Below, piece after piece: positions 16,572-26,136 of a DNA stretch of 64,000 nt. Positions within the stretch are counted from its first letter, which is position 1; each line of letters opens with the position of its first letter. A program made the translations under genes and the position numbers. The notes below the pieces were generated by a model. That model was not told the DNA's origin. It worked only from the letters and a program-made list of their open reading frames with translations, and ran no database searches. The stretch comes from Chryseobacterium sp. SN22 (GTDB taxonomy: Bacteria; Bacteroidota; Bacteroidia; Flavobacteriales; Weeksellaceae). Location: the NCBI RefSeq assembly GCF_008329705.1, contig NZ_VTSX01000017.1:1-64000 (forward strand), read 5' to 3'.

Positions 16572-17153
16572 TCAGCTATTCCTGTCAATTTCAATATTTA
16601 AATGACAGAGAAGACCATGAACTTCAGAAAGCGAAAATCTGGCCTGTTTCAGCCTGTTTAACGAGGGATTAATAGAATAACGGACCGAAGTCCTGAAATC
16701 CGCTTTTTCGAGGTTGGTACGGTCGAAAACTGCTCCTGAAAAATCGCAGCCGGAAAAGACGGCATTGGATAAATCGGCTTCTGAAAAATCGACGTCCGTT
16801 AACCTGGAATTTTTAAAGCGTATTTTCTGCAGGGAAGTTTTATAGAAAACAGCATTGTTAAGCAGGCAGTCTTCGAATTGAAAAGACAGTCCAAATTCAT
16901 TGCAGTCATTAAACTGCAATCCGAACATCTTGCATTCTTTGAAAACCACTTTCCGGAAAGCCGCAGACACCAGCTTCACCAGACTCAGATTACATCCGGT
17001 GAATTCACAATCGTTAAAACTACATCGGGAAAGATCCGCATATTCAAAATTACAGTTCCGGAATATACAGTTTTCATATTCTCCTATGGTAAAAGGCTCG
17101 AGTGTAAAGTCCTTGTTTTCGAAATACTGATCTGAGAAATAGTTGTCTGTCAT
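16572..17153 (-). CDS. Pentapeptide repeat protein, Qnr/McbG-like
   Basis: A 193-residue protein built almost wholly of pentapeptide repeats of the A(D/N)LxX / xxFxx type from about residue 25 to 155, predicted to form a right-handed quadrilateral beta-helix. The break near residue 90 (NEFGLSFQFEDC) and the C-terminal segment INPSLNRLKQARF followed by a GLL helix resemble the middle break and the dimer module of Qnr and McbG proteins, which mimic DNA and protect DNA gyrase. This resemblance is from reading only, and protective function is not shown. It is cytoplasmic with no signal peptide. It lies between a beta-helix gene and the rod-shape operon, as a single gene. Confidence 0.75.
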   Translation of the reverse strand: MTDNYFSDQYFENKDFTLEPFTIGEYENCIFRNCNFEYADLSRCSFNDCEFTGCNLSLVKLVSAAFRKVVFKECKMFGLQFNDCNEFGLSFQFEDCLLNNAVFYKTSLQKIRFKNSRLTDVDFSEADLSNAVFSGCDFSGAVFDRTNLEKADFRTSVRYSINPSLNRLKQARFSLSEVHGLLCHLNIEIDRNS

Positions 17154-17213
17154 TAGTATTTTGGGAATATGTTAAGGTTAGGTTGAGCTTTCCCGGTAAC
17201 AGATATCCGGATT

Positions 17214-17248
17214 ATAAACTTCCGGCATCCATCATCCCGCTTCCAGCC
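17214..17248. repeat. Dispersed intergenic repeat, copy B
   Basis: The partner of the repeat at 6104-6137. It ends two bases before the rodA stop codon, that is just beyond the 3' end of the rod-shape operon, which mirrors the position of copy A after the M1 peptidase gene. Confidence 0.6.
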
Positions 17249-17250
17249 AT

Positions 17251-18480
17251 CTATACCAGACTGTTCTTATCCGAATAATTCAGTTTAAAAAAGATAAAAG
17301 TCATCATCGAAAAGGCCAGCAGTGAACTCCCTCCGTAACTGAAATACGGCAGTGGAATCCCTACTGTCGGAAAAAGCCCCATGACCATCCCTAAATTGAT
17401 CGTAAAGTGCATCAGAAGGATTGAGGCAAAGCAATATCCGAATACACGATTAAAGCCCGATTTCTGCTGTTCTGCTAGATAGTAGATCCGTCCGATGTAA
17501 ATCATATAACAAAGGATTAAAACGGCACTTCCTACAAAGCCCCACTCTTCACCCACCGTACAGAAAATATAGTCGGTTTCCTGTTCCGGAACGAATTTTC
17601 CCTGGGTGACGGAACCTTCCCGGTAGCCTTTGCCCCAAAGTCCTCCGGAACCGATGGCCGTTTTAGAATACAGCAAGTTATAACCCGACGTATCCCGGAA
17701 TGCCTTTTCCCCTTTAAAAAGAACCTCGATTCTTTCGCGTTGGTGCTTAGGCAGTTTTTCTAGAATATAAGGCGAACCGAAAGCCAGTCCGCATAAAAGG
17801 ATCACAGAACCGGCAATGCTTGAAATGGAGATAACGTTCCAGGACATTTTGTAATAATTCATCACGATATATCCGCCGACAATCACAATAATGGCAAGCG
17901 CAACCCAGATCGGATCCACTGCCAGTGAAATCAGGAATACGCCGGCAAATAAAAACCCGACCCCGAACAACATTCCGCTTAGGCCTTCACGGTATAATGC
18001 AATGAAGAATGCGATGAAGACCAGCATTGAGCCTACATCGGGAATGGCCAGTACCACCACTGCCGGAACCCCTATGATGGCCAGTGTTGTCAGTAAGGAT
18101 TTTCTGTTTTTGAGATTGAATTCCGGCCCGGAAACGTAGTTAGCCAGCATCAGTGCTGTTCCTATCTTGGCAAACTCCACCGGCTGCATCGTAAAGCTCC
18201 CGAATTTGTACCAGTTTTTCTGTCCGAGAATTTCTTTACCAAACGGAAAGAGTCCGACTAAAAGCAGCACCCCACCAATGTAAATAATCCCCGACATGTT
18301 TTCAAAGAACTTGCTTCTTCCGACAAAAATGATCAATCCTACAAATACGGAAATCCCGAAAAACATCAATTGTTTTTCGCCAAGCTTCTGATCTACACTG
18401 TAAATATTTGCGATGGCAAAAGCACAAAGCAGGAAATACAGGCCGAGACCCAATTTATCTATCCCTTCTGCCCATTTCAT
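17251..18480 (-). CDS. rodA: Rod shape-determining protein RodA
   Basis: A 409-residue SEDS-family membrane protein with about ten transmembrane segments. It is the glycan polymerase of the elongasome and works with PBP2. Family motifs include KFGSFTMQPVEFAKIG, the catalytic-region loop with the EQETDYIFCTVGEEWGF signature, and the C-terminal GIPLPYFSYGGSS. Its start overlaps the PBP2 stop by four bases (ATGA-type coupling). It is the last gene of the mre operon. Confidence 0.95.
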   Translation of the reverse strand: MKWAEGIDKLGLGLYFLLCAFAIANIYSVDQKLGEKQLMFFGISVFVGLIIFVGRSKFFENMSGIIYIGGVLLLVGLFPFGKEILGQKNWYKFGSFTMQPVEFAKIGTALMLANYVSGPEFNLKNRKSLLTTLAIIGVPAVVVLAIPDVGSMLVFIAFFIALYREGLSGMLFGVGFLFAGVFLISLAVDPIWVALAIIVIVGGYIVMNYYKMSWNVISISSIAGSVILLCGLAFGSPYILEKLPKHQRERIEVLFKGEKAFRDTSGYNLLYSKTAIGSGGLWGKGYREGSVTQGKFVPEQETDYIFCTVGEEWGFVGSAVLILCYMIYIGRIYYLAEQQKSGFNRVFGYCFASILLMHFTINLGMVMGLFPTVGIPLPYFSYGGSSLLAFSMMTFIFFKLNYSDKNSLV

Positions 18481-20516
18481 TGCTTAACCGTTTTTGTATT
18501 TTTAGGATTCTTCTTCTCTTCGTCTGTTTTTTTCTTCAGCTTTTCCTTTTGCTCTTTTACCAGCTTCAGGCTGTCCTGAATTCTCTTTTGTTTCATGGAA
18601 TCTTCACTGGGCTTATACAGGCCTTTGCGCTTCAGGTCGGCAATCCACTGCCTTTTGTATTCGGGCATAAAACTGGAGGTAACCATTTTTTTGTAAAGGA
18701 AATCACGTTTTACATCACCGGTGATATACTTCTCTGCAATCACCGTTGCGGCAGGGCCTGCCCAGGTAGCACCGAATCCCGCATGCTCCATAACAGCCGC
18801 CACAACGATTTTTGGTTTGTCGGCAGGAGCAATCAGTACAAAAATAGAGTTATCCTTTCCTTGCGGAACCTGCGCCGTACCGGTTTTGGCCAATTGGGTA
18901 AAATCACTTGACTTTAAGCCGTGTGCCGTACCTCTGAGTACCACCGCTTCCATTCCCCTTAGAACCGGATCGAAATGTTTTTTGTCGACCAGTGTATAAT
19001 GTTTTTTCTTGAATCTCGGATCCGGATTCGGCTTTCCGTCGATTCCTTTCACAATATGCGGCGTATAATACCAGCCTTTGTTGGCAATGGCAGAAACATA
19101 ATTGGCCAGCTGAAGCGGCGTTACCAGAACGTCCCCTTGTCCCATCCCGTTGTAGATAGCTCCGGTAGACATTTCGTCCCAGTTTGTGAAATCGGTCCTT
19201 TTGGAACCGCTGGCTTTGATCATCGCCTTAAATCTTTTCTCGTAGAAATCTCCGGAAGGAATCCTGCCTCTTGCGCCTACTGCAAAATCATTATTCAGGA
19301 ATTCGCCGACCCCAAAACTGCTCATAATTTTCTTCCATTCATCTACGCCTCTGGAAGGATTTAAAGGATATTTTTTAAGAATGGCAATAAAAGCATAGGT
19401 GAAGAAGCAGTTGCTGGAAACCTGAATCGAAGGGATCAGCGGATCTGCCCCGCCATGGCCTTTAATTCGTTTACCTTTATAATAAAATCCGCCGCCGCAC
19501 GGGAAAATCGTATTTTCATCCATCACCCCCATCTGCATGGCTGCTAAAGCCGTCAGCAATTTAAAAGTAGATCCCGGCGGATAAGCCGCCTGCAACGATC
19601 TATCGAAAGTCGGTTTATTCTCGTAGATGGTATCTTTTGATAAAGCGTATAAATTTCTTGATTTGTTAGGGCCTGTGAATAAGTTCGGATCGATATCGGG
19701 GCCTGTCGCTGCAACCAGCACTTCTCCGTTATTCGGGTCTATGGCTACAATGGCGCCATGCTTATTCACCAGCATTTCTTCCGCCATCCGCTGAAGGTCG
19801 TAATCGATCGTCAGGGTAATGTCTTTTCCGGTAATCACGTCTTTATCCAGCGATCCGTTTTTATAAGGTCCGACATTCCGGAGACGGATGTCTTTCTGGA
19901 TGTACTTCATTCCTTTTACGCCGCGGAGCTCCTTTTCATAAGCCTTTTCGATTCCTGTTTTCCCGATAAAATCTCCCGGTAAATAATAGGCTGAGTCTTT
20001 TTTAATTTCCCGTTCGTTTACTTCACTGGTGTATCCCAAAAGGTTTCCGGAAGTAGACACTTCATACTGGCGCTGAGGCCTGGAAACAATACTGAACGCA
20101 GGATATTTGAATATAATTTCCTGAACCCTCGCAATATCTTCCCGGCTCAGGTTTTTCATAAACGTCATCGGAGTCAGCTTGGAATAGTATTTTTCCTTTT
20201 TAATATTCTCGATGGTCCTGATAAAATCATTTTTCGATATTTTCATCAGGTTACAGAAGCCTATCGTATCGAAATCCGGTCTCATCAGCGCCTGAGTGAA
20301 AGAAATTTCATAGGCGGGCTGGTTTCCTACCAGGATTTTCCCGTTCCGGTCGAAAATGACCCCCCGCTGCGGAATGACATATTCAATTTTAATGGATGTA
20401 TTGGCTGCATTAAGGGCATACCGGTCTGTAAAAAGCTGTAAATAAGCAATTCTCGCTATGAAAATCAGGGCGAGAACAATGAGAACGGAAAATATTTTTA
20501 AATAACGTGTGTTCAA
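18477..20516 (-). CDS. mrdA: Penicillin-binding protein 2, transpeptidase
   Basis: A 679-residue class B PBP that cross-links peptidoglycan during cell elongation. It has one N-terminal transmembrane helix (about residues 8-28), a dimerisation domain starting at RGVIFDRNGK, and a transpeptidase domain with SxxK at 316-319 (STFK), SxN at 367-369 and KTG at 544-546. The last 50 residues are a Lys/Glu-rich tail beyond the usual domain end. The start overlaps the mreD stop by four bases. Confidence 0.95.
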   Translation of the reverse strand: MNTRYLKIFSVLIVLALIFIARIAYLQLFTDRYALNAANTSIKIEYVIPQRGVIFDRNGKILVGNQPAYEISFTQALMRPDFDTIGFCNLMKISKNDFIRTIENIKKEKYYSKLTPMTFMKNLSREDIARVQEIIFKYPAFSIVSRPQRQYEVSTSGNLLGYTSEVNEREIKKDSAYYLPGDFIGKTGIEKAYEKELRGVKGMKYIQKDIRLRNVGPYKNGSLDKDVITGKDITLTIDYDLQRMAEEMLVNKHGAIVAIDPNNGEVLVAATGPDIDPNLFTGPNKSRNLYALSKDTIYENKPTFDRSLQAAYPPGSTFKLLTALAAMQMGVMDENTIFPCGGGFYYKGKRIKGHGGADPLIPSIQVSSNCFFTYAFIAILKKYPLNPSRGVDEWKKIMSSFGVGEFLNNDFAVGARGRIPSGDFYEKRFKAMIKASGSKRTDFTNWDEMSTGAIYNGMGQGDVLVTPLQLANYVSAIANKGWYYTPHIVKGIDGKPNPDPRFKKKHYTLVDKKHFDPVLRGMEAVVLRGTAHGLKSSDFTQLAKTGTAQVPQGKDNSIFVLIAPADKPKIVVAAVMEHAGFGATWAGPAATVIAEKYITGDVKRDFLYKKMVTSSFMPEYKRQWIADLKRKGLYKPSEDSMKQKRIQDSLKLVKEQKEKLKKKTDEEKKNPKNTKTVKQ

Positions 20517-21019
20517 ACTTTCTGTTTGATTTTAAATATTAATGCGTAGATAATAATAAATACAAATGAAATTCCACTGGTTACCAATACATTAAGCAAT
20601 ATATCAAAAAATCTGCTCAGCTTAAAGAACTCGATATACTGTACCAAAAGCTGGTGTAAGAAGATGCTCGAAAATAAAAAGAGCAAAAACTGCGCCCATT
20701 GAAGGGACTGAAAGGAAAAGAAATCGGTGGAAGTATCAGTGGAAGTCCTGAAAATCAAAGTCCTGAAATAGGCGATAAGAGTGGTTGCAAACGCATTGAT
20801 TCCCCATGTCCCAAGAAAACCATCTACCGCAAGTCCGATTAAAAAACTTAAAGCCAGAAACTGGAATCTGTTTCTGAAAAAAGGATAGAACATGACGAAT
20901 ACAGGATACAGCACCGGCGTATACTTTCCGAAGATCGTGATCCTGTTCAGCACAAAAATCTGTAATGCCACCAGGAAAATCATAATCAATATGTCCGTAA
21001 ATAGAGTCCTGCTAATCAT
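20513..21019 (-). CDS. mreD: Rod shape-determining protein MreD
   Basis: A 168-residue inner-membrane protein with five to six hydrophobic segments. The family is poorly conserved, but SFLIGLAVDGFLGTWGINA is the recognisable MreD loop (usual pattern GLLxDxxxGxxxG). It links MreC to RodA/PBP2 in the elongasome. It overlaps mreC by eight bases and PBP2 by four. Confidence 0.88.
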   Translation of the reverse strand: MISRTLFTDILIMIFLVALQIFVLNRITIFGKYTPVLYPVFVMFYPFFRNRFQFLALSFLIGLAVDGFLGTWGINAFATTLIAYFRTLIFRTSTDTSTDFFSFQSLQWAQFLLFLFSSIFLHQLLVQYIEFFKLSRFFDILLNVLVTSGISFVFIIIYALIFKIKQKV

Positions 21020-21866
21020 TTTCCTTTTTTATTACAGCCTGCATGGTATCCTGAATTTTCTGAACTTCAGCTTTTTTCAGGTTTTTCACTACGTACACTT
21101 TACTCAATGCTCCCATCTTTTCACTAAGCTCCACGGAAATATCCCAGAAGCCTGTTTTATTGTCAACGGAATAACCCGCAATGGTCCCGATCATCACGCC
21201 TTTCGGAAAGATGGCGGATTTACCGTCTGTTACTACGGTATCCCCTACTTTAAGGGCAACATATTTGGGAATATCTGCCAGATGCATGACCCTGGAATTT
21301 TCTCCGGTCCAGGTAAGCGTTCCGAAATAACCCGAATTTTTTAAAGCGGCATTGATCCTTATTTTATTAACACTTAAAACCGACTGTACCAATGCATAAC
21401 TATCGGTAGAGTTGATAACGATCCCTGCTATGCCTTTCGGAGCCATAACACCCATCTGCGGAAATACACCGTCGCGCCGCCCTCTGTTGATCGTAAAATA
21501 ATTGTTTCTTCTGTTGATGCTGTTGAAGACGATTTCCCCATCTACAAAAGTATAGATCTGGCCACCGCCCAGGGTATCATGAACTTTCCTGAACATAGGA
21601 TTTTTAGCTCCCTGTTTTCCATAAAGTTCCACCATCAGCGCCTGATTTTGGGTCACAAGGTCTTCGTTGATCTGTTTTAGCTTAAGATAGGAAACCCCTT
21701 CGTCTATATAGCCGGACACCCATGAATTAAGCGCAGCCGACTGGCCCGCAATCCAGGATTGCTGCATGGCATTTTTAGAGAATATCAGAACAAGAGCAAT
21801 GATTTGCAGAAATATAAAGAAGACAAAAAGTGCATTCTTTGAAAATAATCTCAGCAAAAATCCCAT
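21012..21866 (-). CDS. mreC: Rod shape-determining protein MreC
   Basis: A 284-residue protein with one N-terminal transmembrane helix (residues 13-33), a coiled coil and a periplasmic double beta-barrel. Typical segments are RDGVFPQMGVMAPKGIAGIV and GDTVVTDGKSAIFPKGVMIG. It scaffolds MreB, MreD and the PBP2/RodA synthase. It starts 27 bases after mreB. Confidence 0.93.
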   Translation of the reverse strand: MGFLLRLFSKNALFVFFIFLQIIALVLIFSKNAMQQSWIAGQSAALNSWVSGYIDEGVSYLKLKQINEDLVTQNQALMVELYGKQGAKNPMFRKVHDTLGGGQIYTFVDGEIVFNSINRRNNYFTINRGRRDGVFPQMGVMAPKGIAGIVINSTDSYALVQSVLSVNKIRINAALKNSGYFGTLTWTGENSRVMHLADIPKYVALKVGDTVVTDGKSAIFPKGVMIGTIAGYSVDNKTGFWDISVELSEKMGALSKVYVVKNLKKAEVQKIQDTMQAVIKKEND

Positions 21867-21893
21867 TCAGATGTGTTTCGTAAAAGGTTAGAA

Positions 21894-22919
21894 TTATTTA
21901 ATCAGGAAATTGAATTTATCCATATTCTTTAGGGCAATACCGGTTCCGCGTACGACTGCTCTTAAGGGATCTTCCGCCACAAATACCGGAAGGCCCGTCT
22001 TCTTATGCAGTCGGTCGGCAAGGCCTCTCAGCAAAGCACCTCCCCCCGCAAGGTAGATTCCTGTTTTGTAAATATCTGCTGCCAGCTCCGGGGGAGTTAA
22101 AGAAAGGGTTTCCATTACCGCATCTTCAATCCTGATGATGGATTTATCCAATGCTCTGGCAATCTCCTTATAACCTACCATAATTTCTTTCGGCTTCCCG
22201 GTAATAAGATCTCTTCCCTGTACCGGAATATCTTCAATATCCACATCCAGGTCTTCAACGGCAGAACCTACTTCGATTTTGATTCTCTCCGCAGTTCTTT
22301 CCCCGATATAAAGATTATGGTGTGTTCTCAGGTAATACGCAATATCGTTAGTGAATACATCCCCCGCAATTTTTACGGATTTATCGCAGACGATACCTCC
22401 TAATGCTACTACGGCAATTTCCGTAGTACCACCGCCTATGTCGATGATCATATTCCCTTCCGGCTTCTGAACGTCGATCCCGACTCCTATTGCAGCCGCC
22501 ATCGGTTCATAGATCAGACGGACTTCTTTGGCATTTACTTTTTGTGCCGAGTCTCTTACCGCTCTTTTTTCAACTTCCGTAATCCCGGAAGGAATACAGA
22601 TAACGATCCTTAAAGCAGGCTGAATGAATTTACCCTTGATTCCGGGAATTTTTTTGATGAACTCCTTAATCATGTGTTCAGAAGCGTGGAAATCAGCGAT
22701 TACCCCGTCTTTCAGCGGACGGATGGTCTTGATGTCCTCATGAGTTTTACCCTGCATATGCTTTGCCTGCTCACCCACGGCGATCGGTCTGCCGGTAGAA
22801 CGTTCAATAGCAACAATCGACGGCTGATCTATAACAATTTTATTATTATGGATGATAAGGGTGTTGGCAGTACCAAGGTCTATCGCAATCTCTTGCGTAA
22901 ACATATCGAATAAACTCAT
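21894..22919 (-). CDS. mreB: Rod shape-determining actin homologue MreB
   Basis: A 341-residue actin-fold ATPase from the chosen ATG (MSLFDMFTQEIAIDLGTANT). Phosphate-1 motif IDLGTANT, connect motif, phosphate-2 IDIGGGTTEIAV (about 160) and adenosine motif GIYLAGGGALLRG (about 285) are all present. It forms filaments that guide the elongasome. The longer start is rejected because the promoter TATCTTTG overlaps it. It is the first gene of a tightly packed five-gene operon mreB-mreC-mreD-mrdA-rodA. Confidence 0.95.
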   Translation of the reverse strand: MSLFDMFTQEIAIDLGTANTLIIHNNKIVIDQPSIVAIERSTGRPIAVGEQAKHMQGKTHEDIKTIRPLKDGVIADFHASEHMIKEFIKKIPGIKGKFIQPALRIVICIPSGITEVEKRAVRDSAQKVNAKEVRLIYEPMAAAIGVGIDVQKPEGNMIIDIGGGTTEIAVVALGGIVCDKSVKIAGDVFTNDIAYYLRTHHNLYIGERTAERIKIEVGSAVEDLDVDIEDIPVQGRDLITGKPKEIMVGYKEIARALDKSIIRIEDAVMETLSLTPPELAADIYKTGIYLAGGGALLRGLADRLHKKTGLPVFVAEDPLRAVVRGTGIALKNMDKFNFLIK

Positions 22920-22949
22920 ACTTTTTACTTCTGGTATTTTAAGGAAGTA

Positions 22950-22957
22950 CAAAGATA
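22950..22957 (-). promoter_or_regulatory. TATCTTTG promoter of the mre operon
   Basis: On the minus strand TATCTTTG lies 30 bases before the mreB ATG. It spans the alternative upstream start at 22952, which therefore cannot be used on this transcript. Confidence 0.6.
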
Positions 22958-23310
22958 TAAATTTAACACGTCTAAAGAAATTTCGCGTGCATTTAATTTG
23001 GTTAAAATTTTATTAAAATTTCTACGCAGTTATTAACTTTTACGTGAAGTATTTACAGAGCCTGAATTAAACCAGATTCAAGATTTTCCTCAATATCAAA
23101 GCGGCCCAGAACACACCCCTGATTTATCTAAATTGAAAATTTGAAAAGTGCATAAAATTTTTCAGTATTAAAATTCTTAAAACCATTAACATATTTAACT
23201 GGAAAAAGACCTGTTTATGCAAAGGCAGTCCTTATTTAGAAGCAACCCAAAATAGTTATTTACGATAATTATCATATACATTTTCAGAAGGTGCTTTATG
23301 AAAAAAAACG
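22958..23310. other. Divergent intergenic region between mreB and hemA
   Basis: About 350 AT-rich bases between the mre and heme operons. No open frame, hairpin or repeat is supported here. Each operon has its promoter at its own edge. Confidence 0.4.
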
Positions 23311-23318
23311 TAAATTTG
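23311..23318 (+). promoter_or_regulatory. TAAATTTG candidate promoter of the heme operon
   Basis: TAAATTTG followed by CC lies only eight bases before the preferred hemA ATG and downstream of the GTG of a longer frame. If it is active, the message would be nearly leaderless. Confidence 0.45.
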
Positions 23319-23326
23319 CCCCGCTT

Positions 23327-24601
23327 ATGTTACAGTATTCCAACATACATCAGACCTCGAATTTCGCCGTCCTTTCCATCAGTTTCGAAAAAGCTGATAC
23401 CGAAACGAGAGGGAAATTTGCATTTTTTGATGAAAACATCAAGAGCTTCGTCACCCGGATTCACAATGAAGATTTAGGGGACGCTTTCGTGGTTTCAACC
23501 TGTAACAGAACGGAAATCTACACCACTTCTCCGAACTATCTTCTTGTGGCTGAAGAATATTGTAAAACCATCGGCGTCAATCTGATGGACTTCATGCAGT
23601 TTGCCAATATCCTGACCAAAGAGGAAGCTTTAAAGCATCTGTTCAGGGTAGCTGCCGGCCTCGAAAGCCAGATTATCGGAGACTTTGAGATTATCGGGCA
23701 GATTAAAAAAGCCTACAACCGCTTTAAGAAGGAAAGACAGAATTCCAATCCTTATCTTGAGCGGGCCATCAATTCGGCCATTCAGATTTCAAAAAGGATT
23801 AAGAACGAAACTGGGATTTCCAACGGGGCAGCTTCCGTTTCCTATGCTGCGGTTCATTATATCCTGAACAGCCAGAAAAGGATTACCGAAAAAAACATTC
23901 TTCTGCTGGGGGTCGGGGAAATCGGGCAGAATACGGTAGAAAACCTGGTAAAGCACGTTTATCAGCCAAAAATCAAGATTGCCAACCGGACCCAGGAAAC
24001 CGCTGCAAAGATTTCTGAAAAATACAGGATCCCGCATATCGACTATGCCGATTTTGATAAGGAACTGAGCGGAACTGATATTTTAATCGTAGCCACCGGA
24101 GCAAGGCATCCGATTGTCAACAAGACCCATTTCCCAAACGGAAAGGAAACGCTGGTGATCGATCTTTCAATTCCGAACAACGTAGATAAAAACGTGACGG
24201 ACAATAAAAATGTGACGCTGATCGACGTGGACGAACTCTCCAAGCAGATTCAGGAAACCATCCAGCAACGGGAAAGAGAAATCCCGAAAGCGGAAAAAAT
24301 CATCAAAGAGATGACGAAAGATTTCCTGGAATGGGAGAAAAAACGCAGGCTGGCACCAAACATCCATCATTTTAAAGCGGTCCTGAAAAATATGGAACGC
24401 AATGAAATGCACAATTTTTATAAAAAGAATAAATACATAAACATCACGGACATGGAACTTTCCGATAAAATGATTCAGAAAATCACCAACCGTTTTGCAA
24501 AATATATTATCGACAATCCGTTAAAAGCCGAAGAAATTAGTAAATTAATGCACGAAATATTAGTTGAACAACCAAACAACGAATTCAATGAAAAGCATTA
24601 G
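23327..24601 (+). CDS. hemA: Glutamyl-tRNA reductase
   Basis: A 424-residue enzyme that reduces glutamyl-tRNA to glutamate-1-semialdehyde, the first step of C5-pathway tetrapyrrole synthesis. The catalytic Cys59 lies in STCNRTEIY. The NADPH site GVGEIGQNTVENL (about 190) and a C-terminal helical dimerisation domain follow. I chose the ATG of MLQYSNIHQ, the usual family start, over a GTG 36 bases upstream. It overlaps hemC by 14 bases. Confidence 0.93.
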   Translation: MLQYSNIHQTSNFAVLSISFEKADTETRGKFAFFDENIKSFVTRIHNEDLGDAFVVSTCNRTEIYTTSPNYLLVAEEYCKTIGVNLMDFMQFANILTKEEALKHLFRVAAGLESQIIGDFEIIGQIKKAYNRFKKERQNSNPYLERAINSAIQISKRIKNETGISNGAASVSYAAVHYILNSQKRITEKNILLLGVGEIGQNTVENLVKHVYQPKIKIANRTQETAAKISEKYRIPHIDYADFDKELSGTDILIVATGARHPIVNKTHFPNGKETLVIDLSIPNNVDKNVTDNKNVTLIDVDELSKQIQETIQQREREIPKAEKIIKEMTKDFLEWEKKRRLAPNIHHFKAVLKNMERNEMHNFYKKNKYINITDMELSDKMIQKITNRFAKYIIDNPLKAEEISKLMHEILVEQPNNEFNEKH

Positions 24602-25499
24602 AATCGGAACCAGAAATTCCGCACTGGCCCTCTGGCAGGCGAGAGAAGTTGCGAGGCACCTTCAGAACAACAATTATTTAACGGAAATTGTCCCTATCCT
24701 ATCTTCAGGCGACAAGAATCTTTCTCAGCCGTTGTATGCTTTAGGAATCACCGGCGTTTTTACACGGGATCTGGATGTCGCTTTATTAAATGACGAAATT
24801 GATATTGCCGTCCATTCTTTAAAAGACGTCCCGACCAAACTTCCTGAACATCTTGAAATCGTTTCTTACCTGGAGCGGGATTTCCCTCAGGATGTTCTGA
24901 TTCGTAAAGAATCAGCAAGAAATAAAGAACTTCATGAGCTTAAACTGGCAACCAGCAGTTTGAGAAGGAGAGCCTTCTGGCTGAAGAATTTCCCACAGGC
25001 GGAGTTTTCCGACATCCGCGGAAATATCCAGACACGTCTTCAGAAGCTTGAAGAAGGAGATTTTGATGCGACAATCCTCTCTCTGGCTGGCATTAAGCGG
25101 ATGAAAATGGACATTGATTACGAGATGATCCCGTTTATGATTCCTGCACCTTCACAGGGTGTGATTGCCGTAGCCGGACATTCTGATAAAACCGAAATCA
25201 ACGAAGCGGTAAGAGAATTTACCAACCACGAAAAAACACAGCTCTGCGTAGAAATGGAGAGACATTTCCTGAGCACGCTGGAAGGCGGCTGTACCGCACC
25301 CATTGGGGCATTTGCCGAGATCTTCGGAGACCAGATCCGTTTCAAAGGCGCTCTGTGCTCGCTGGACGGCAAAAACTGTATTGCTACCGATGAAAGTTTC
25401 ATTTATCATCCGGAAGAAAATTTCGGTGAGAAATTTGCCAGAGTGGTGCTGGAAAACGGTGGTAAAGAATTGATGGCAGAGATCAAGAACCAGATCTGA
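24588..25499 (+). CDS. hemC: Porphobilinogen deaminase (hydroxymethylbilane synthase)
   Basis: A 303-residue enzyme that joins four porphobilinogens into hydroxymethylbilane. It shows IRIGTRNSALALWQA at the start, HSLKDVPT at about 77, SSLRRRAFW and the dipyrromethane-cofactor Cys235 in GGCTAPIGAF. The start at MKSIRIGTRNS is the conserved one; its ATG lies inside the 3' end of hemA, which indicates translational coupling. Confidence 0.95.
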   Translation: MKSIRIGTRNSALALWQAREVARHLQNNNYLTEIVPILSSGDKNLSQPLYALGITGVFTRDLDVALLNDEIDIAVHSLKDVPTKLPEHLEIVSYLERDFPQDVLIRKESARNKELHELKLATSSLRRRAFWLKNFPQAEFSDIRGNIQTRLQKLEEGDFDATILSLAGIKRMKMDIDYEMIPFMIPAPSQGVIAVAGHSDKTEINEAVREFTNHEKTQLCVEMERHFLSTLEGGCTAPIGAFAEIFGDQIRFKGALCSLDGKNCIATDESFIYHPEENFGEKFARVVLENGGKELMAEIKNQI

Positions 25500-25548
25500 G
25501 AATTCGAAGTTCAAGATCAAAATTTAAAGGTTAAGGATTTGATTATCG

Positions 25549-26130
25549 ATGAAAAAATATTTTTCCATACTGATCGTCATGCTCTCCGTGGTTTTATTAA
25601 AAGCCCAGAACCCTTTTGCCCAAAAACTTTCTGATGCTGCACTCAGCCTTATAAAGAATAAGGTAACTTACGATCCTGCTTATTTCGTTATTACATATCC
25701 AAACGGTGATGTTCCGGCTGATAAAGGCGTCTGTACCGATGTTGTGATCAGGGCGTACCGGAAGCTGGGAACCGATCTTCAGAAGGAAGTGCATGAAGAT
25801 ATGGCAAAAAACTTTTCGAAGTATCCGAAAACCTGGGGGCTGAAAAAACCGGATACCAATATCGACCACCGGAGGGTTCCGAACCTGCAGGTCTTCTTTG
25901 CTAAATTCGGGAAATCAAAATCTATAGAAACAAAACCTGAATTATTTATTCCCGGAGATATCGTTACCTGGATTCTTCCGGGTAATTTAACGCACATTGG
26001 AATGGTAGTAAGCCGGAAATCTGCTGACGGCAAGCGGTATCAGATTGTTCATAATATCGGAAAAGGCCAGGTGATGGAAGACTGCCTGTTCAAATTCAAA
26101 ATTACAGGACATTACCAATATCAGAAATAA
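25549..26130 (+). CDS. Secreted DUF1287 family protein
   Basis: A 193-residue protein with a signal peptide (cleavage near LLKAQ, residue 20). It has the DUF1287 signature: NGDVPADKGVCTDVVIRAYR with a conserved Cys62, then NIDHRRVPNLQVFF, PGDIVTW and LTHIGMVVS. The Cys...His...His order resembles NlpC/P60 papain-like hydrolases, so a cell-wall amidase or peptidase role is plausible but unproven. It lies inside the heme operon, seven bases before an amidase. Confidence 0.82.
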   Translation: MKKYFSILIVMLSVVLLKAQNPFAQKLSDAALSLIKNKVTYDPAYFVITYPNGDVPADKGVCTDVVIRAYRKLGTDLQKEVHEDMAKNFSKYPKTWGLKKPDTNIDHRRVPNLQVFFAKFGKSKSIETKPELFIPGDIVTWILPGNLTHIGMVVSRKSADGKRYQIVHNIGKGQVMEDCLFKFKITGHYQYQK

Positions 26131-26136
26131 TAAGCC

